Source: Elmis aenea
Lineage: Eukaryota > Arthropoda > Insecta > Coleoptera > Elmidae
Length of the DNA stretch: 64,000 bases
Assembly: GCA_947652605.1 (NCBI GenBank)
Contig: OX393577.1
Span: forward strand, 54,398,108 to 54,462,107
Direction of reading: 5' to 3'
Positions 25,083-37,900 of the stretch are shown in pieces; the first letter of the stretch is position 1; the number at the start of each line of letters is the position of its first letter. The position numbers and the translations under genes are program-made. Under the pieces are notes generated by a model, which made no database searches, was not told where the DNA came from, and was given only the letters and a program-made list of their open reading frames with translations.

Positions 25083-25435
25083 AATGAAAAATGTTACATC
25101 TTGTGCTACAGATGGTACTCCTCTTACGATGGGCAAGAAACGTGGCTGCTTAAAATTAATGAAGGATTCTGAAATGTGGCTTGTGCATTGTGTTATTCAC
25201 AGACAACATTTAGTTTCCAAAAAAACGTTCACTTGTTCTAATTGAATTCAATTATAAAATGTATCAAAGCTAATGCCAAATGTAGTCTTCAAACAATTTT
25301 CTGAGAAAAAAATGCTGACCATGTTAGACAATTGCTTCACACTAAGGTAAGATGGCTGTCACAGGGTAATTTCTTAAGAAGATTTATGGAATTATTTAAT
25401 ATTAATATTTAATATTCAGAAAAGGTTGAGAAACA
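25083..25435 (+). pseudogene. hAT transposase relic (ZBED/Buster-like) with 3' terminus
   Basis: Frames give ITSCATDGTPLTMGKKRG, MWLVHCVIHRQHLVSK, IKANAKCS and HTKVRWLSQGNFLRRFMEL. These match the catalytic core layout of ZBED5-like hAT transposases (ATDGAP..., HC.iHR..L, HT.vRWLS.G..L.R..el). ggttgagaaacactg at about 25419 is the right terminus. Stops and a frameshift mark it as dead. The left end was not found. Confidence 0.75.
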
Positions 25436-25579
25436 CTGCTCCAGGCTTACATTTGTTTTTTTTTTGTATTCTTAATTTGTCCATGAAGAAGAAAAATTAA
25501 ATGACCTAAAAATATTTACACTTTCAAACACAATAGGTACCTATAGAACTTAAAAACTCTTCTGTTATGACTAGATATA

Positions 25580-25585
25580 TTTATT
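25580..25585 (-). terminator. possible PKG polyadenylation signal
   Basis: AATAAA on the minus strand, about 180 bases after the kinase stop codon. In DNA this AT-rich a chance hexamer is quite possible, and the 3' UTR could run further. Confidence 0.3.
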
Positions 25586-25764
25586 TACAAAAATATGTGA
25601 CTTTACTACATTTCAGCAATACATTACATAATATAACTTTTAATTGGCCATGTAGGTACAGTAAAATTCATATCGTGCACTAATAAACAACACATTTTTT
25701 ACAGGCAACTTCTCACAGCACTAAATATAAACAGAACATGTTTAAAACTAAGGTTGGAGCTGTA

Positions 25765-25927
25765 TCAGAAATCAATATCCCAGTCGGATAATTCATCAGG
25801 AGGAATGTCGTTATCCTTGGCAAAGCAGTCGAAATTCGAGGAGTCGCAAGGACCTCTCACAGGCTGCAATATTGGTGGCGGAAATGTTCGAGACTTTAAA
25901 CCATCCCAGTCGAAACCTTGAAACCAT
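25765..25927 (-). CDS. for: PKG coding exon 10: AGC C-terminal tail and stop
   Basis: Residues 966-1019 and TGA at 25767-25765. The acceptor GTTGTTTTAG precedes ATGGTTTC, completing [14 protein letters not shown]. The tail has [18 protein letters not shown], an AGC-tail segment that wraps back onto the N-lobe, and ends with the acidic aromatic [10 protein letters not shown] typical of PKG C-termini. Confidence 0.94.
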
Positions 25928-28900
25928 CTAAAACAACAAAATAATAAAATCAAGTTTGAAAATTGTAAAATATAGGGTGTTTCAGACCACCAGTACCAGC
26001 ACTTTTATTCGAAAATGCGACGTCTGAAAAAGACGGAATTTTGTTTTAAATCACAAAAGTGCATAATATGTAGAATTGACTGACGCCTTAGCGGTTTTCG
26101 GGAATAAACCGGAAGTGGCCAAATCCGGAAGTAACTTTAAAAACTTAAATAGAACCATCCGGTTGTTATTGCATAATTAGAAAGATGTTTGATAAATAAA
26201 CACTTTTTGATTATCAGTTTAGTTTGTAATTCATTGGACCTAAATCATAACAACATTTAAAACCCTATTCGCATGTAACTGAGTTCTGATGGGCAGCGCC
26301 TTTTTTCTGTAGTTTTGTATTTAGTTAAACAAAAATTTAGACAAATGATATGTGTAAGAAACCCGATTATTTAAACATACCTGTATGTACATTATTGTTT
26401 CACTTTCGGTTTGGCCGGAAATGACCCTAAAGTTTTTATTTCAAAGGAAACACCCTGTATATTTTTACAATTTTGGAAATAGGAGGCAATTTTAAATATA
26501 ACTGCACTATTTTGATTAATGTACCACTACCATTCCGTTAAAAAAATGAATCGCACTTAATTAAAAAAAGTATTTTCGTATAAAACTTATTTGGCGTAAT
26601 AAACATTATACAAATAGTGCAGTTGTATTCATAATTGCCTCCTATTTCCAAAAATGTAAAAGTTTACAGGGTGTTCCATTTGAAATAACAAAGTTAGAGT
26701 CATTTCCGGCGAAACCGGAAGTGAAACGAACGTGCACATATGTTCAGAAAATCCGAATTTGTGCACATATCATATGCCTATAATTTCATTTAATTAACTA
26801 AAAAACTAAAGAAATAAGGGGGTGTCCAGAACTCAGTTACATGCGAATAGGGTTTTAGGTAAATATTGTTTTGATTTAGGTCCAATTCCAATGGATAACA
26901 AACTATACAGATAATAAAAACAAAATGAAGTAAAAAGTGTTTTTTTAATTTTTATTAAATATCTTTGTAATTATGCAATAAAAACCGGATGGTTTAAGTT
27001 TTTAAAGTTACTTCCGGATTTGGCCACTTGCTGTTTAATCACGAAAACCGCTATAGCGTCAATCAATTCTGCATATGCACTTTTGGGATAAAAAAAAATT
27101 CTCCATCTGTGTCAAACGTCGTATTTTCGAAAAAAAGTGCTGGTACGGGTGATCTGAAACACCCTGTTTATCTGTGACTATTAGCATAATACGAATTTGC
27201 GAATAATATAGCACATGGTGAATCTTTACAGAATCTCGCTCATCTTGGAAGTTTTAAAGTCGGTTAAATTGTGACAAAGTTGCGATATTGGTGTTGAATA
27301 CAAATCTGAAAAAAATAGCCATAGCCTTCTTCGTTAAGATGTTATATAGAGAATACTATATAATATTATTATTTCTTTTTTGCTTTATTTTTGAGATACC
27401 TAGACCCTTACTAAAGACATTATCTTTTTGTTTAAATCTCTACACGCTGATATAATTGAATTTTATGTCACGAGTTTCGTCTATTTTCGACAATCAACTT
27501 TATTTTTCTATTGAGCGCTAAATTAATTTTGCACTAGAAGATAATATTAACAATTTTAAATACAATGTAGCAAAAAATGCGATTCTTAAGATAAGCGATA
27601 ATCCAATGTTGAGTCTCGAATTTGGAACCCACTGTTCAACTTACTTGTGCTTTTTTATATCTGCAATGCCTCCTCGTTGATAACCGAGACGTTCCGACGG
27701 CGCATCTCTACATAATTTTTTAATTAAGCTTTGCGCAGATCTTCCAACATTATATTTAGCAAAATCTATCATATCGATACCTTTCAATATAAGATTGTAT
27801 GTTTTCATGGGATCCGTTGCAGTGAAAGGTGGTCTACAATAAAATCTTATAGTATTTCTCAACGCTTTTCGTGTTGCTTATAAATACTTACGTTCCAGTG
27901 AGCAGTTCATACATTAAAATTCCAAGTGCCCAATAATCGACAGCACGATCATGTCCTTTGTTCAAAATAGTTTCTGGAGAAACGTATTCAGGCGTTCCAC
28001 AAAATGTCCATGTTTTGCTACTGTAGCCGAGACGTTTAGAAAATCCAAAATCTACTAATTTCACGTAACCCTGTGTGTCTAGTAACAGATTCTCAGGTTT
28101 TAAATCTCTGTATATGATTCCTCTTGTGTGCAGATAATCAAAAGCTTCCAAAACGCACGCCGTTATGAAACGCGTTGTGTGATCGTCAAAACACCCGCGA
28201 TCACGCAATATGGTCCAAACTTCTCCTCCTAAGCAAGCTTCTAACAGCAGGTAAACGTATTTTGCATCTCTATATGTTCTGTATAACCTAGAATGACACA
28301 TTATTATTATGTTGCAATACACAAACTTAACATTTCCTCGAAATGTTTTTTGATTTCTACAGTTCTGTTGGAGAACTCGTCCACGGGTATGCCCGTATGC
28401 CAAGAACTATTAGTATTAAGTTAATTCTCTGGTCGTACATTGATTTACAAAAGTTATGTTTGCGATAACCGAAATAATAAAATAATTTAATAGTGTGCCA
28501 TAATAGCCGTCAATGAGAAAGGTCTGCAGAAACTAATGGGCAGAGTTTTAAATGCTTGCAAGGAATACGGTATGCCATTGAATACCAAGAACCATCTTCA
28601 GTGAAATGTGCATCGAGAGTGCTAAGATCTTATCAGTAATGCTGTATTGTGTAGAAGAATCACAACAAAGAACAGAGTCATTTGAAATGTGATGTTATTG
28701 TAAAAAGCTACGAATTTTGTGATAAATTTCCTTCACCTCTCAAATCTGCGTTTTCAACCAACCACTAATCTAAAATCTTCTAGGGACTACCAATAGGGGC
28801 ATTATTACATGATAGTAATTTTACATTCCCCTGTCAGATGTTGATACACCTGTCAAATTTGCGTTTTCAACCAATAACAAACTCAGATTTCCTAGAAACG

Positions 28901-31900
28901 ACCAATAAACATAATCATACACTGATCATATCCTTTTCGCAGTTAACAGATTTTTATTAGTTTATTGGTCGTTTTAAAGAAATCCGAGTTTGTGATTGGC
29001 CGAATAAATAAATTTGGAGAAAGAATTAAATATTTTGGTCTTGATAATTTTTTGACGAATTCCGGCGACCAGTAGCGTTACTTTAATATACAGGGTGATT
29101 GATTGAGACCGGTAATTAAAAAGATATGAAGAATGGAAAAGGGTATTGATCTGAAATTTTGGTTATGATCATAATGGTATCTGATCTGTTTAATGAAAAT
29201 ATTTTCAATAGGGCGACACCTCCGGAAATACCGGAAGATGACGTCTACTTTCTTATTTCAAATACAATGGTCTATTTTTTATTGCATTTTTGTATTTACC
29301 ACGTTATTTTAGAGGGACTCTTTTCTATACCTATAAGTGAATCAGAAAAAATCACTCGTGGTTTTTCAGCTCAACTTGCATTAGGGCATATTTACCAAAA
29401 ATTATCGATAATTTTCAATGCACTTGTTATATTACTACTGATAATACATACAACAAATAAAGAAGTACTGGACATAATGCAAAAAGAAAAAGAACCGATT
29501 TTTACAAGTATCTAAGAACGAAAAACAACATGCTTTGGCCATATTATCGGAAACGAAAAAAATTTGCTTCTTTAACTCGAAGAAAAACTTATTGATAAAA
29601 GAGGATCAGAAATAGGACGCAACCCTTGACTCAGAAGCCTCCAGCAGTGGGCGAATATAACATCGGCGGAGTTATTATGAGCAGCGGTAGACAAAATTAG
29701 ATGGGCTAACGCAGGGCTGTCTAACTTCTATATTAATGGGGGCCATTTTTTCTACTCTTAAGTTTTAACGGGCCACAGTTGAGTATAAATTCTAGGCTAA
29801 ACACAATATTATGTATAAATCGAGTGAAGGGTTAAATTGAATAATTTTTTGTAAGATAATTGGGGGCCACAAAAGCTCTTTCGCGGGCCGAATGTGGCCC
29901 GTGGGCCGTCAGTTGGACAGCCCTGGGCTAACGTAATCGTCAACGTCTTAAGCGAATGAGGGACAATTAACAAGAAGAAAAATGTTGTGCAGTGTCACTA
30001 TTTGTAAAAATCGTAGAGTAACAAAATAATTAAAAAATACGGTTAATATTACGAAAAAAAAAAAGGTTAGTGCAAAGCCATAATAATAAATATCTATAAC
30101 GTAATCAATTTACTAGCTATAATACAAAAGTACTTAAAAGAAATAAAACAATTTACCTGCAAATAAACTGGCTTCTGCATGTCATCATGATGATTTTTTC
30201 ACTAAAAATATGATCTTGTTGCTGGGTGTCGACTATGTGTTGTTTTTTCAGACATTTTAAAGCGAAAGCTAGCGAGGGGTCATGAGAATATTGGACCAGT
30301 TCCACCCTTCCAAAGCCACCTACACCTAAAGTGGCTATTACATCCAGATCATCCAGCTTAATGTATTCATACTCTGAAAGAACTGAAAATTTTGGTTGAT
30401 CGTTAACAATCTTCAAATTAGTTTAACTGATGTATGAAATCATAAGCGCCATGACGGGTTTAAACTTGATTTTGTGAAATACGAATTTTTAATTTGTTTA
30501 CCTTGCTGTTCCGCACAAACGCTGACTGAACTGCTGGGTCGCGTGAGAACCCGCTGCTCATCTCCGTAGTCTTTTTCTTTTATCTCACTTAAATCTCCTA
30601 TGAGTTGTATAAAAGAATCCCTATCCAAAGTCAGACATTCGACTCCGGGATTTAAAGCTATCACAGATGCAGTTCTACAATCTTCTTTTAAAAGAGCTTG
30701 CTCCCCAAAATAATCGCCTCGTTCAAGAATCCTAATTTCTTCTTCTTCGAGTCTCCCTTAAGACAAAATAGTTAAGTAAATAACCGTTAAGTCTTGATAG
30801 TTTGAAAACCAACCTGATATCCTCTGAGTTACTTTAACACATCCACTGCTAATAATAAAAAAAGTGTCGCCACTAGCTCCTTGTCTTATAATATAAGCAC
30901 CAGCGGGGTAAAATTCCTAAAATTTGGTTAAAATCAGTTACTTTTAAATTAAGTGCGCCGATTACTTACCACTTCCAGCACATCGGCGATTTTGGCTAAG
31001 ACTTCATTATTGAGATTTTGTAGTAAAGGAACAGATCTAAGGAATTTAATATTGTCTTGCAGTCTTTGTAATCCAGTACGTACCATGATTTGTTGAAACA
31101 CTTTTCTATCCAACACCCACACTTTAGAGTCCATCACAACTATAGGTAATTAAAAAGTTGCGTGAAATTTAGCCTCAATTGTTAAAAAACTTTCATGACA
31201 ATACATACGTTGAGACACAAAACACACACACCTATTGATAAAGTAAAAAATAAACTTAAAAATTAGGAATTGGTAGTGTTGGTCTTAATCATAATCGCAA
31301 ACAGTAAAGCAATAACATTATCAAATTTGTAAAGTCGTAAATTTTCATTGTATTGCGTTAGTGAGCCAGGAAGTTCTTCACACCTTAAAAGTTAATATCC
31401 GACATATTCATCAGTTAATTATGAAACTATTTTTGCAAGATACTAAACTTTTACTAGTTTATTTAGAAATTGCTTATCAAAGTAATTTTTTACGTTTTAT
31501 TAGTTTGTTACACGGTCCCAAATTTTTTTATTTGCTTGAAAAATATTATTTAATTTAATTGCCTGCCATCACCCATTGATAACTGAGCATAATTTAATAA
31601 TTCTAATTATTTATACACCTTTATTTTAGAGCAGATTCTGTTAAGTGGATCACACTGGAAGTAGATCACTCTACCCCAAATAAACGGCTGCCCAAATTAA
31701 ACAAAAGTAAAATGTTTGTCGTTATTTGATTACTCTTGACACAAAACCAAATCATTACCCCTAAAACTCCATTAAATTTGGATTAAATTTCAGTGTAGAA
31801 TGATTTGTCCTAGATTAAAAGCTGCCCCGATTCACCGGTTTTGCAATCAACTGGAATGTACAAGGTGGCCTATTTTCGATGCCCATACAGGGTATCTCGG

Positions 31901-34900
31901 TTATTATCAGAGATAGAAAAAAACTAAGTACGTAGTCTCGATTTCTTTTTTCGAGAGAAATTCATTGCCGTAAACAGATTTTTGATATCTTTTTTAATTT
32001 TCGATATACAGTGAGCTCGCGTTATAAGCAACCCACGCTATAAGCAACTCGCGTTATAAGCAACACTCGATATAAGCAACTATCGTATCAAAGTACACGA
32101 TATAAGCAACTGTCAGTGTGACAGTTAAAAATACAAATATCTAAAATACTATTGCAGATATAACAATGAAATTTTGTATCTGAGCGTTATGGTATTTTTC
32201 GGATTCGATGGAAATATTAAGGTTGCAATGCGACTTCCGGTTCAACCGGAAACGGACTCAAACTTTGAAATTTTGAATAGAACATCTGTATATTTTTACA
32301 TTTTTGAATTTGTCTTAAAATTTACTTTAATAAATGTAAAAGGTTATATGGGTCTAAAGTCAACAGTTTTCAAAATATTTACATTTTTACGAAAATTTTG
32401 AGTGATATAGCACTTCAGTTTCTTTTTTAACATTCAGGTTATTTAAAAGGGCAGTAAAATATCTTGTGAAATCTAGATTAACAATAGATTTTTTAACAAT
32501 CATTTTATTTTTAGGAGATTATTAATATACAGCGTCATTCAAAAAGTCTGCAACGAATGGAAAAGTTTTTTATTATTTTTTTCTCAGAAAATTGTATTCT
32601 TGATAAAAGTTGGTGCCTGGTCTAAAACTAATTTTAAGATGAAAAAAGTTCAATAAAAAATCATGACACTAGATATTAGTGATCTTTGAAATATTTTAAG
32701 AGATACAAAAAAAATTATGGACAGTTTTTAAAAATCCCAAAATAAGGCTAGATTTAAATTTTGACGGTCAAATTTCAATTTTTATTTTTTAAGAAATTTT
32801 AACATTCAAAAGTCTGCAACTAATGGAAAATTATATTTTTATCTAAAAAAGTTATTAAGAATCTAAAAACCGAACTAGGTTTAAATTCTGAGGGTTAAAT
32901 TCTAATTTTTATTTTTTAAGAAGTTAACATTTAAAGTCTGCAACAAATGGAAAATATCCTGAGTTTTTATTCAACTTTTTTTCATCTTAAAATTAGTTGT
33001 AGACCATTTATGTACCAACTTTAACAAAAATAAAATTTTCTGACAAATTGATAATAAAAAATGGTTCTATTTGTTGCACTTTTTTAATGTTTATGTTTCT
33101 TAAAAAATAAAAATTAGAATGTGACGATCTAAATTTAAATTTAGCCTTATTTTTAGATTCTAAATATTTTTTTTAAATAGTTTTTTGTTTCTCTTAAAAT
33201 AAGAGCACTTTATTCTTGCGAATATTTCAAAAAGTCGCTAAAATCTAGCGTCCTATGATTTTTTATTGAACTTTTTTCATCTTAAAATTAGTTTTAGACT
33301 ATGCACCAACTTTTATCAAGAATAAAATTTTCTGAGAAATCAATAATAAAACATTTTTCAATTTGTTGCAGACTTTTTGAATGACGCTGTATAATAATAT
33401 AATAAACTCGTAGGTTAAATTACTAAAATTTTTTGGCTTTATATAATTTACCAAAGACCATAAGTTCAATTTATGATTCTCGGTGGAATTTGCACACGGT
33501 ATAATAGTTACCTAACTCGTTGCTTAGATATTTTTCTCCCGGGAATATTTTTTTTACGTGTATTAACAAGAGTTTTGTCCGGTAAGGCCGTTTCATCCGC
33601 TCTGTATACTTGCCATGAAATCACATCATATTTTTTTATTTGAGAGATGTATAAGTACATAGATCACGACTAAAGGTACGTGGCACGCGCGTATTTCGTT
33701 TGACATAGGTACGTACAGATCACCATAGCAACGCGACCACGATCGCGTTGTTATGGTGTAAACTTTTATTTTTAGTTTTACTACTAAAAACGAGATTTAT
33801 TTATGTTAAAAATCGAATCGTTTCTATTTCTATCATATAAGCAACTTTCACGTTATAAGCAACTTTTAGATCGGAATTGGCCGCCGTTAGTTGCTTATAA
33901 CGCGAGCTCACTGTATAGCCAAAAACCGATTTTTGGCACTTTTCAAAAGTGTTAAACATCGCGCTTAAACGAAACCATAGAAAAAACTTTAGACATTTTT
34001 TGCATGGTTTTTTGTCCTTAATAAGATAGCCGTCTTCAATTGTTTTTTACTCATATATGTAGCGATATACTACACCTAACTTTCTTATTTTAAATGGCAA
34101 CCATAAGCTAATTATATATTTTTGAAAAGCGCAAAAAGTAAGCTTTCGATTTATGTCAAAACCAACTAATGGTTGCCATTTAAAATAAGAAAGTTAGGTG
34201 TAATATCGCTACTTATATGGGTTTAAAAAAAAGTCGCTATCTTATTAAGAACAAAAAACCTTGCAAAAGTCTCTAAAATTTTCCTTTAGCTTTTCGTTTA
34301 ATTTAATTTTTGAAAATTGGTTAATTTTCGAAATATAGCCAAACACCATATTTGGCAATTTTCAAAAATGTTAAATATCTCGCTTAAACGAGAAGTTAAA
34401 GGAAAATTTTAGAGACTTTTTTGCATGTTTTTTTGTCCCTAATAAGATAGCGACCTTATTTTTTTTTTACTCATATAAGTAGCGATATATTACACCTAAC
34501 TTTCTTATTTTAAATGGCAACCATAGTTGGCTTTGACATAAATCGAAAGCTTACTTTTTGCGCTTTTCAAAAATATATAATTTGCTTATGGTTGCTATTT
34601 AAAATAAGAAAGTTAGGTGTAATATATCGCTACTTATATGAGTAAAAAAACAATTGAAGACGGCTATATCTTATTAAGGACAAAAAACCATGCCAAAAAT
34701 GTTATTAAAGTTTTTTTTATCTTTTCGTTTAAGCGAGATATTTAACATTTTTGAAAAGTGCCAAAAATCGATTTTTGGCTATATTTCAAAAATTAAAAAA
34801 GATATCAAAAATCTGCTTACGGCAATGAATTTCTCTAGAAAAAGTAAATCGAGACTACGTACTTGTTTTTTTTCTATCTCTGATAATAACCGAGATACCC

Positions 34901-37900
34901 TGTATGGGCATCGAAAATAGGCCACCCTGTATTGTACTTTAATTCAATGATTTTTACGCTGAGGCAAAAAAGTCAAAAAGCAATACAACAACTAGGCAAC
35001 TGCATGTTAGCTTTATAGATTTCAAAAAAGCTTTTTATAAAATAAAAAGAGAGCAGGAATGGACTAGCCTGCAATCCTGCAAAACAAAAATGTAGGTCAA
35101 AATTGATAAATGCTATGAAAAGCCTTTATAAAAAATTTAAAAATTACGTTAGATATAACAATGAGTCCTCGGCGGATTTCAAAACAACTTAGGGAGTAAG
35201 ACGGAGTGTGGACTCATTTTCGATAGTAATGGATGATGCAAAAAAAAAAACATGCAGAGAGTGCAATAAATCTTATGGGCTCGGATATTGGAAAATGAAT
35301 CGAACAGTGTTTAGTGAGTTAATTTTCGCAAACGATATGGCAATACTAAAGAAATCCGAAGAAAATCTAATGCATAATAGGGGAATAATAGACAAGGAAG
35401 TAGATCAGTATACATAACATGAAAATAAGCGAAGAATAAGAAACGAAACCTATAGAGAAAACCTAAAACTATAGCGAATCGAACAAAAAATCCAAGAGGC
35501 ACATCTTAGGCTGGGCCATGTGTTTAGAATGGGATAAGATAAAATGCCCAGAAAAGTCCATGAGGCCTGGGTGGAACGAAAAAACCGAAAAGGAAGACCG
35601 AGAAAGCTTGGAAGAACAAAGTAAACAGAGGTATCGAGTTAAGTAGAGTTGGAAAGCTTCAAGGGGATAGAAAATGATGAAAGTAACAAGATGCCAAGTA
35701 CTTCAAACAGATATAAAAATCTCACACGTAACAGTAAAGAGAGAAATTAATGGAATATAATAAAAATTAATTCAATATTTAAAAAAAAAATACGTACCAC
35801 TGTTAACATTCATCACCAAAAAAACTATAATGTTTACCTCTAATCGATGCAGTTCTTGTACAATTATACAAAATAGCTAACTCTCCAAACGCTTTTCCAG
35901 CTCCCATGTGACCCAACACTTTATCATCTTTCATAACTTCGAAGTCTCCAACAGCCGAAACATAAAGATGGGCTCCTGCCTCCCCTTCTCTTATCACATA
36001 TGAGCCTGCTGAAAATGATTTTTGGTACATAGAATCGACTATTTCCCGAACTTGGGAGGAATCCAGATTTTTTAAGAAGTCGTTATCCATAATGGCATCT
36101 TTTATTAATTGCTTCGCTCTAAAAATAATGAAGTAAAATTACAATTATGTCAAATCTGTAACTGATATTCTCTTAAACTATGTAAGTGTAGGTTATAAAA
36201 ACAACTTTATAGTGTCAACGCAACGTGATTTTCGTGTATTTTAAATTTTAATGTTTAGTAGTATAAATCTATTGTTAAAAATACACAAAAACATTCAAAT
36301 GCCTCTTTATGGACAGTAGCAAAAAGAGGCCAACTTTTACGATATGTGTTACAGAGTAGGCGAATGAAAATGCAACAGGTTGGTTGAACAATTCAAGAGG
36401 ATGTATAATATTCTATTGTTTATGTCGTGTTACTATACCCGCTGATTTACTTTGCAGGTCTCATCGATATAACTTTTTTATTTTAAGGAATTAATTCTGA
36501 ATTTCTATTTCCAATATTGCATAAACTGAACGATAGCTTCAAATATTTAGGAGTAATCATCGAAAGTAATGGAAGGTTGGATAAGGCAGAAGCGAAATAA
36601 CAGAACATGTTTAACAACTTACGAGTAAGAACAACTTTTTTGGAAACAGAGAAATCCTGAAACAAACAAAAAGAGAAGGCAAAAAGGTAGTAACTCTTAA
36701 CACTATGTTGTAGGCTTCCGCGGCCGATGTCCAATGTATATAAGTTGTTTCCGGGTTGGAACCGCGTCGAAGGTTTCTTCATAACCGACGTTTCGTCCTT
36801 GATTATCGGGGACATCTTCAGGGGTTATTGGTTAAACAAAACGAAAAACCCTGAAGATGTCCTCGATAAAGGAGGACGAAACGTCGGTTATGAAGAAACC
36901 TTCGACGCGGTTTCAACCCGGAAACAACTTATATAAACTCTCAACACTTTTATACGGAAGCGAAAAGTTTTCCAAAAATAATTAATGAGGCACTACTCCT
37001 TTTTTTTCTATTTTGTTTTTTAACATAATGGTATGTTGTCTACAACAGGCAATAATAATGAATAGGAATCACTAATGTTTTAATTAAGAATTATGTTGAT
37101 GACGAATACCCAGTATCGTCTGATTGCAATAAGCCTAAATGAACCCAGAAATGAGGGTTTGATAATGAACGAATAAAATATAAATGTATAGTAAAATAAT
37201 ACAAATATTAATCTTGATGATGTAACTGTTAGGCTTAAAAACCGAAAACGCTCACTAAGAAAAATATCCGGACACAAGCATTCTGGCACAAGTAAAATGG
37301 GCAAAAAGCGAAATTCGTGTCGTAATTTTTTTTTTTTTAATGCTTTAGCCAGCTTATTACCTGGCTCTCTATGAATGACCAAATGAATGAGGATCAGGTT
37401 AAAGATTAAATAAAGCTTCTTTTTTTAAATAGGTAATAAAAATTAACCTATAGTTAGTTATATGTATAACGAAACTGACTAATAATGGGTAGTTCACACG
37501 GTGACACTAGCGTCCCGACATTAAATGTCACGACATCGCTTGACATTTGGTGTCGCGGCACTGGGTGTTCACACGTAATAGTATTTTACATGACAAGAGT
37601 TGTAAGAAGCATATTACGCACGACTGGAAAAGCTGCGCACGGAGCCGCGTAGCGGAGTGCGTTATTGCTTTACAACTCGTGTTATGTAGCTTACTTTTTC
37701 TACGATCACATAATACCAACGATTTTAACGGCTTTTTGGCTAATATATACACGTAATTACGTTGTCTTGTAAATTTTGACGTAAGCCTACATTGACATTT
37801 CTAGACAAGTGTGCGTTTTGCTTACCGTGCGTTATAACTTACTTACTAGGCATGCAGGAAGTGTTTGAGGTGAGTCTACTTTGATTATTTCTTTAAAAAA

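Larger units (their letters stand above)
31861..34929. mobile_element. 3.07-kb TA-flanked foldback nest in intron 3
   Basis: The left arm (31861 to about 31995: caaggtggcctattttcgat, gggtatctcggttattatca) is inverted at about 34795-34929, with TA on both sides. It carries a pogo-like element, a second MITE inside that, and further inverted blocks. Confidence 0.8.

Noticed and set aside
29159..29515. 118-residue plus-strand open frame as a host gene
   Set aside because: Its C-terminal half is the LINE tail also seen at 8861 (TNKEVL..), its start lies in MITE sequence, and the homologous frame continues shifted after the stop.
36727..36936. 69-residue open frame over the hammerhead-like palindrome
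   Set aside because: The palindrome gives mirrored frames; no protein family and a repeat explanation at hand.
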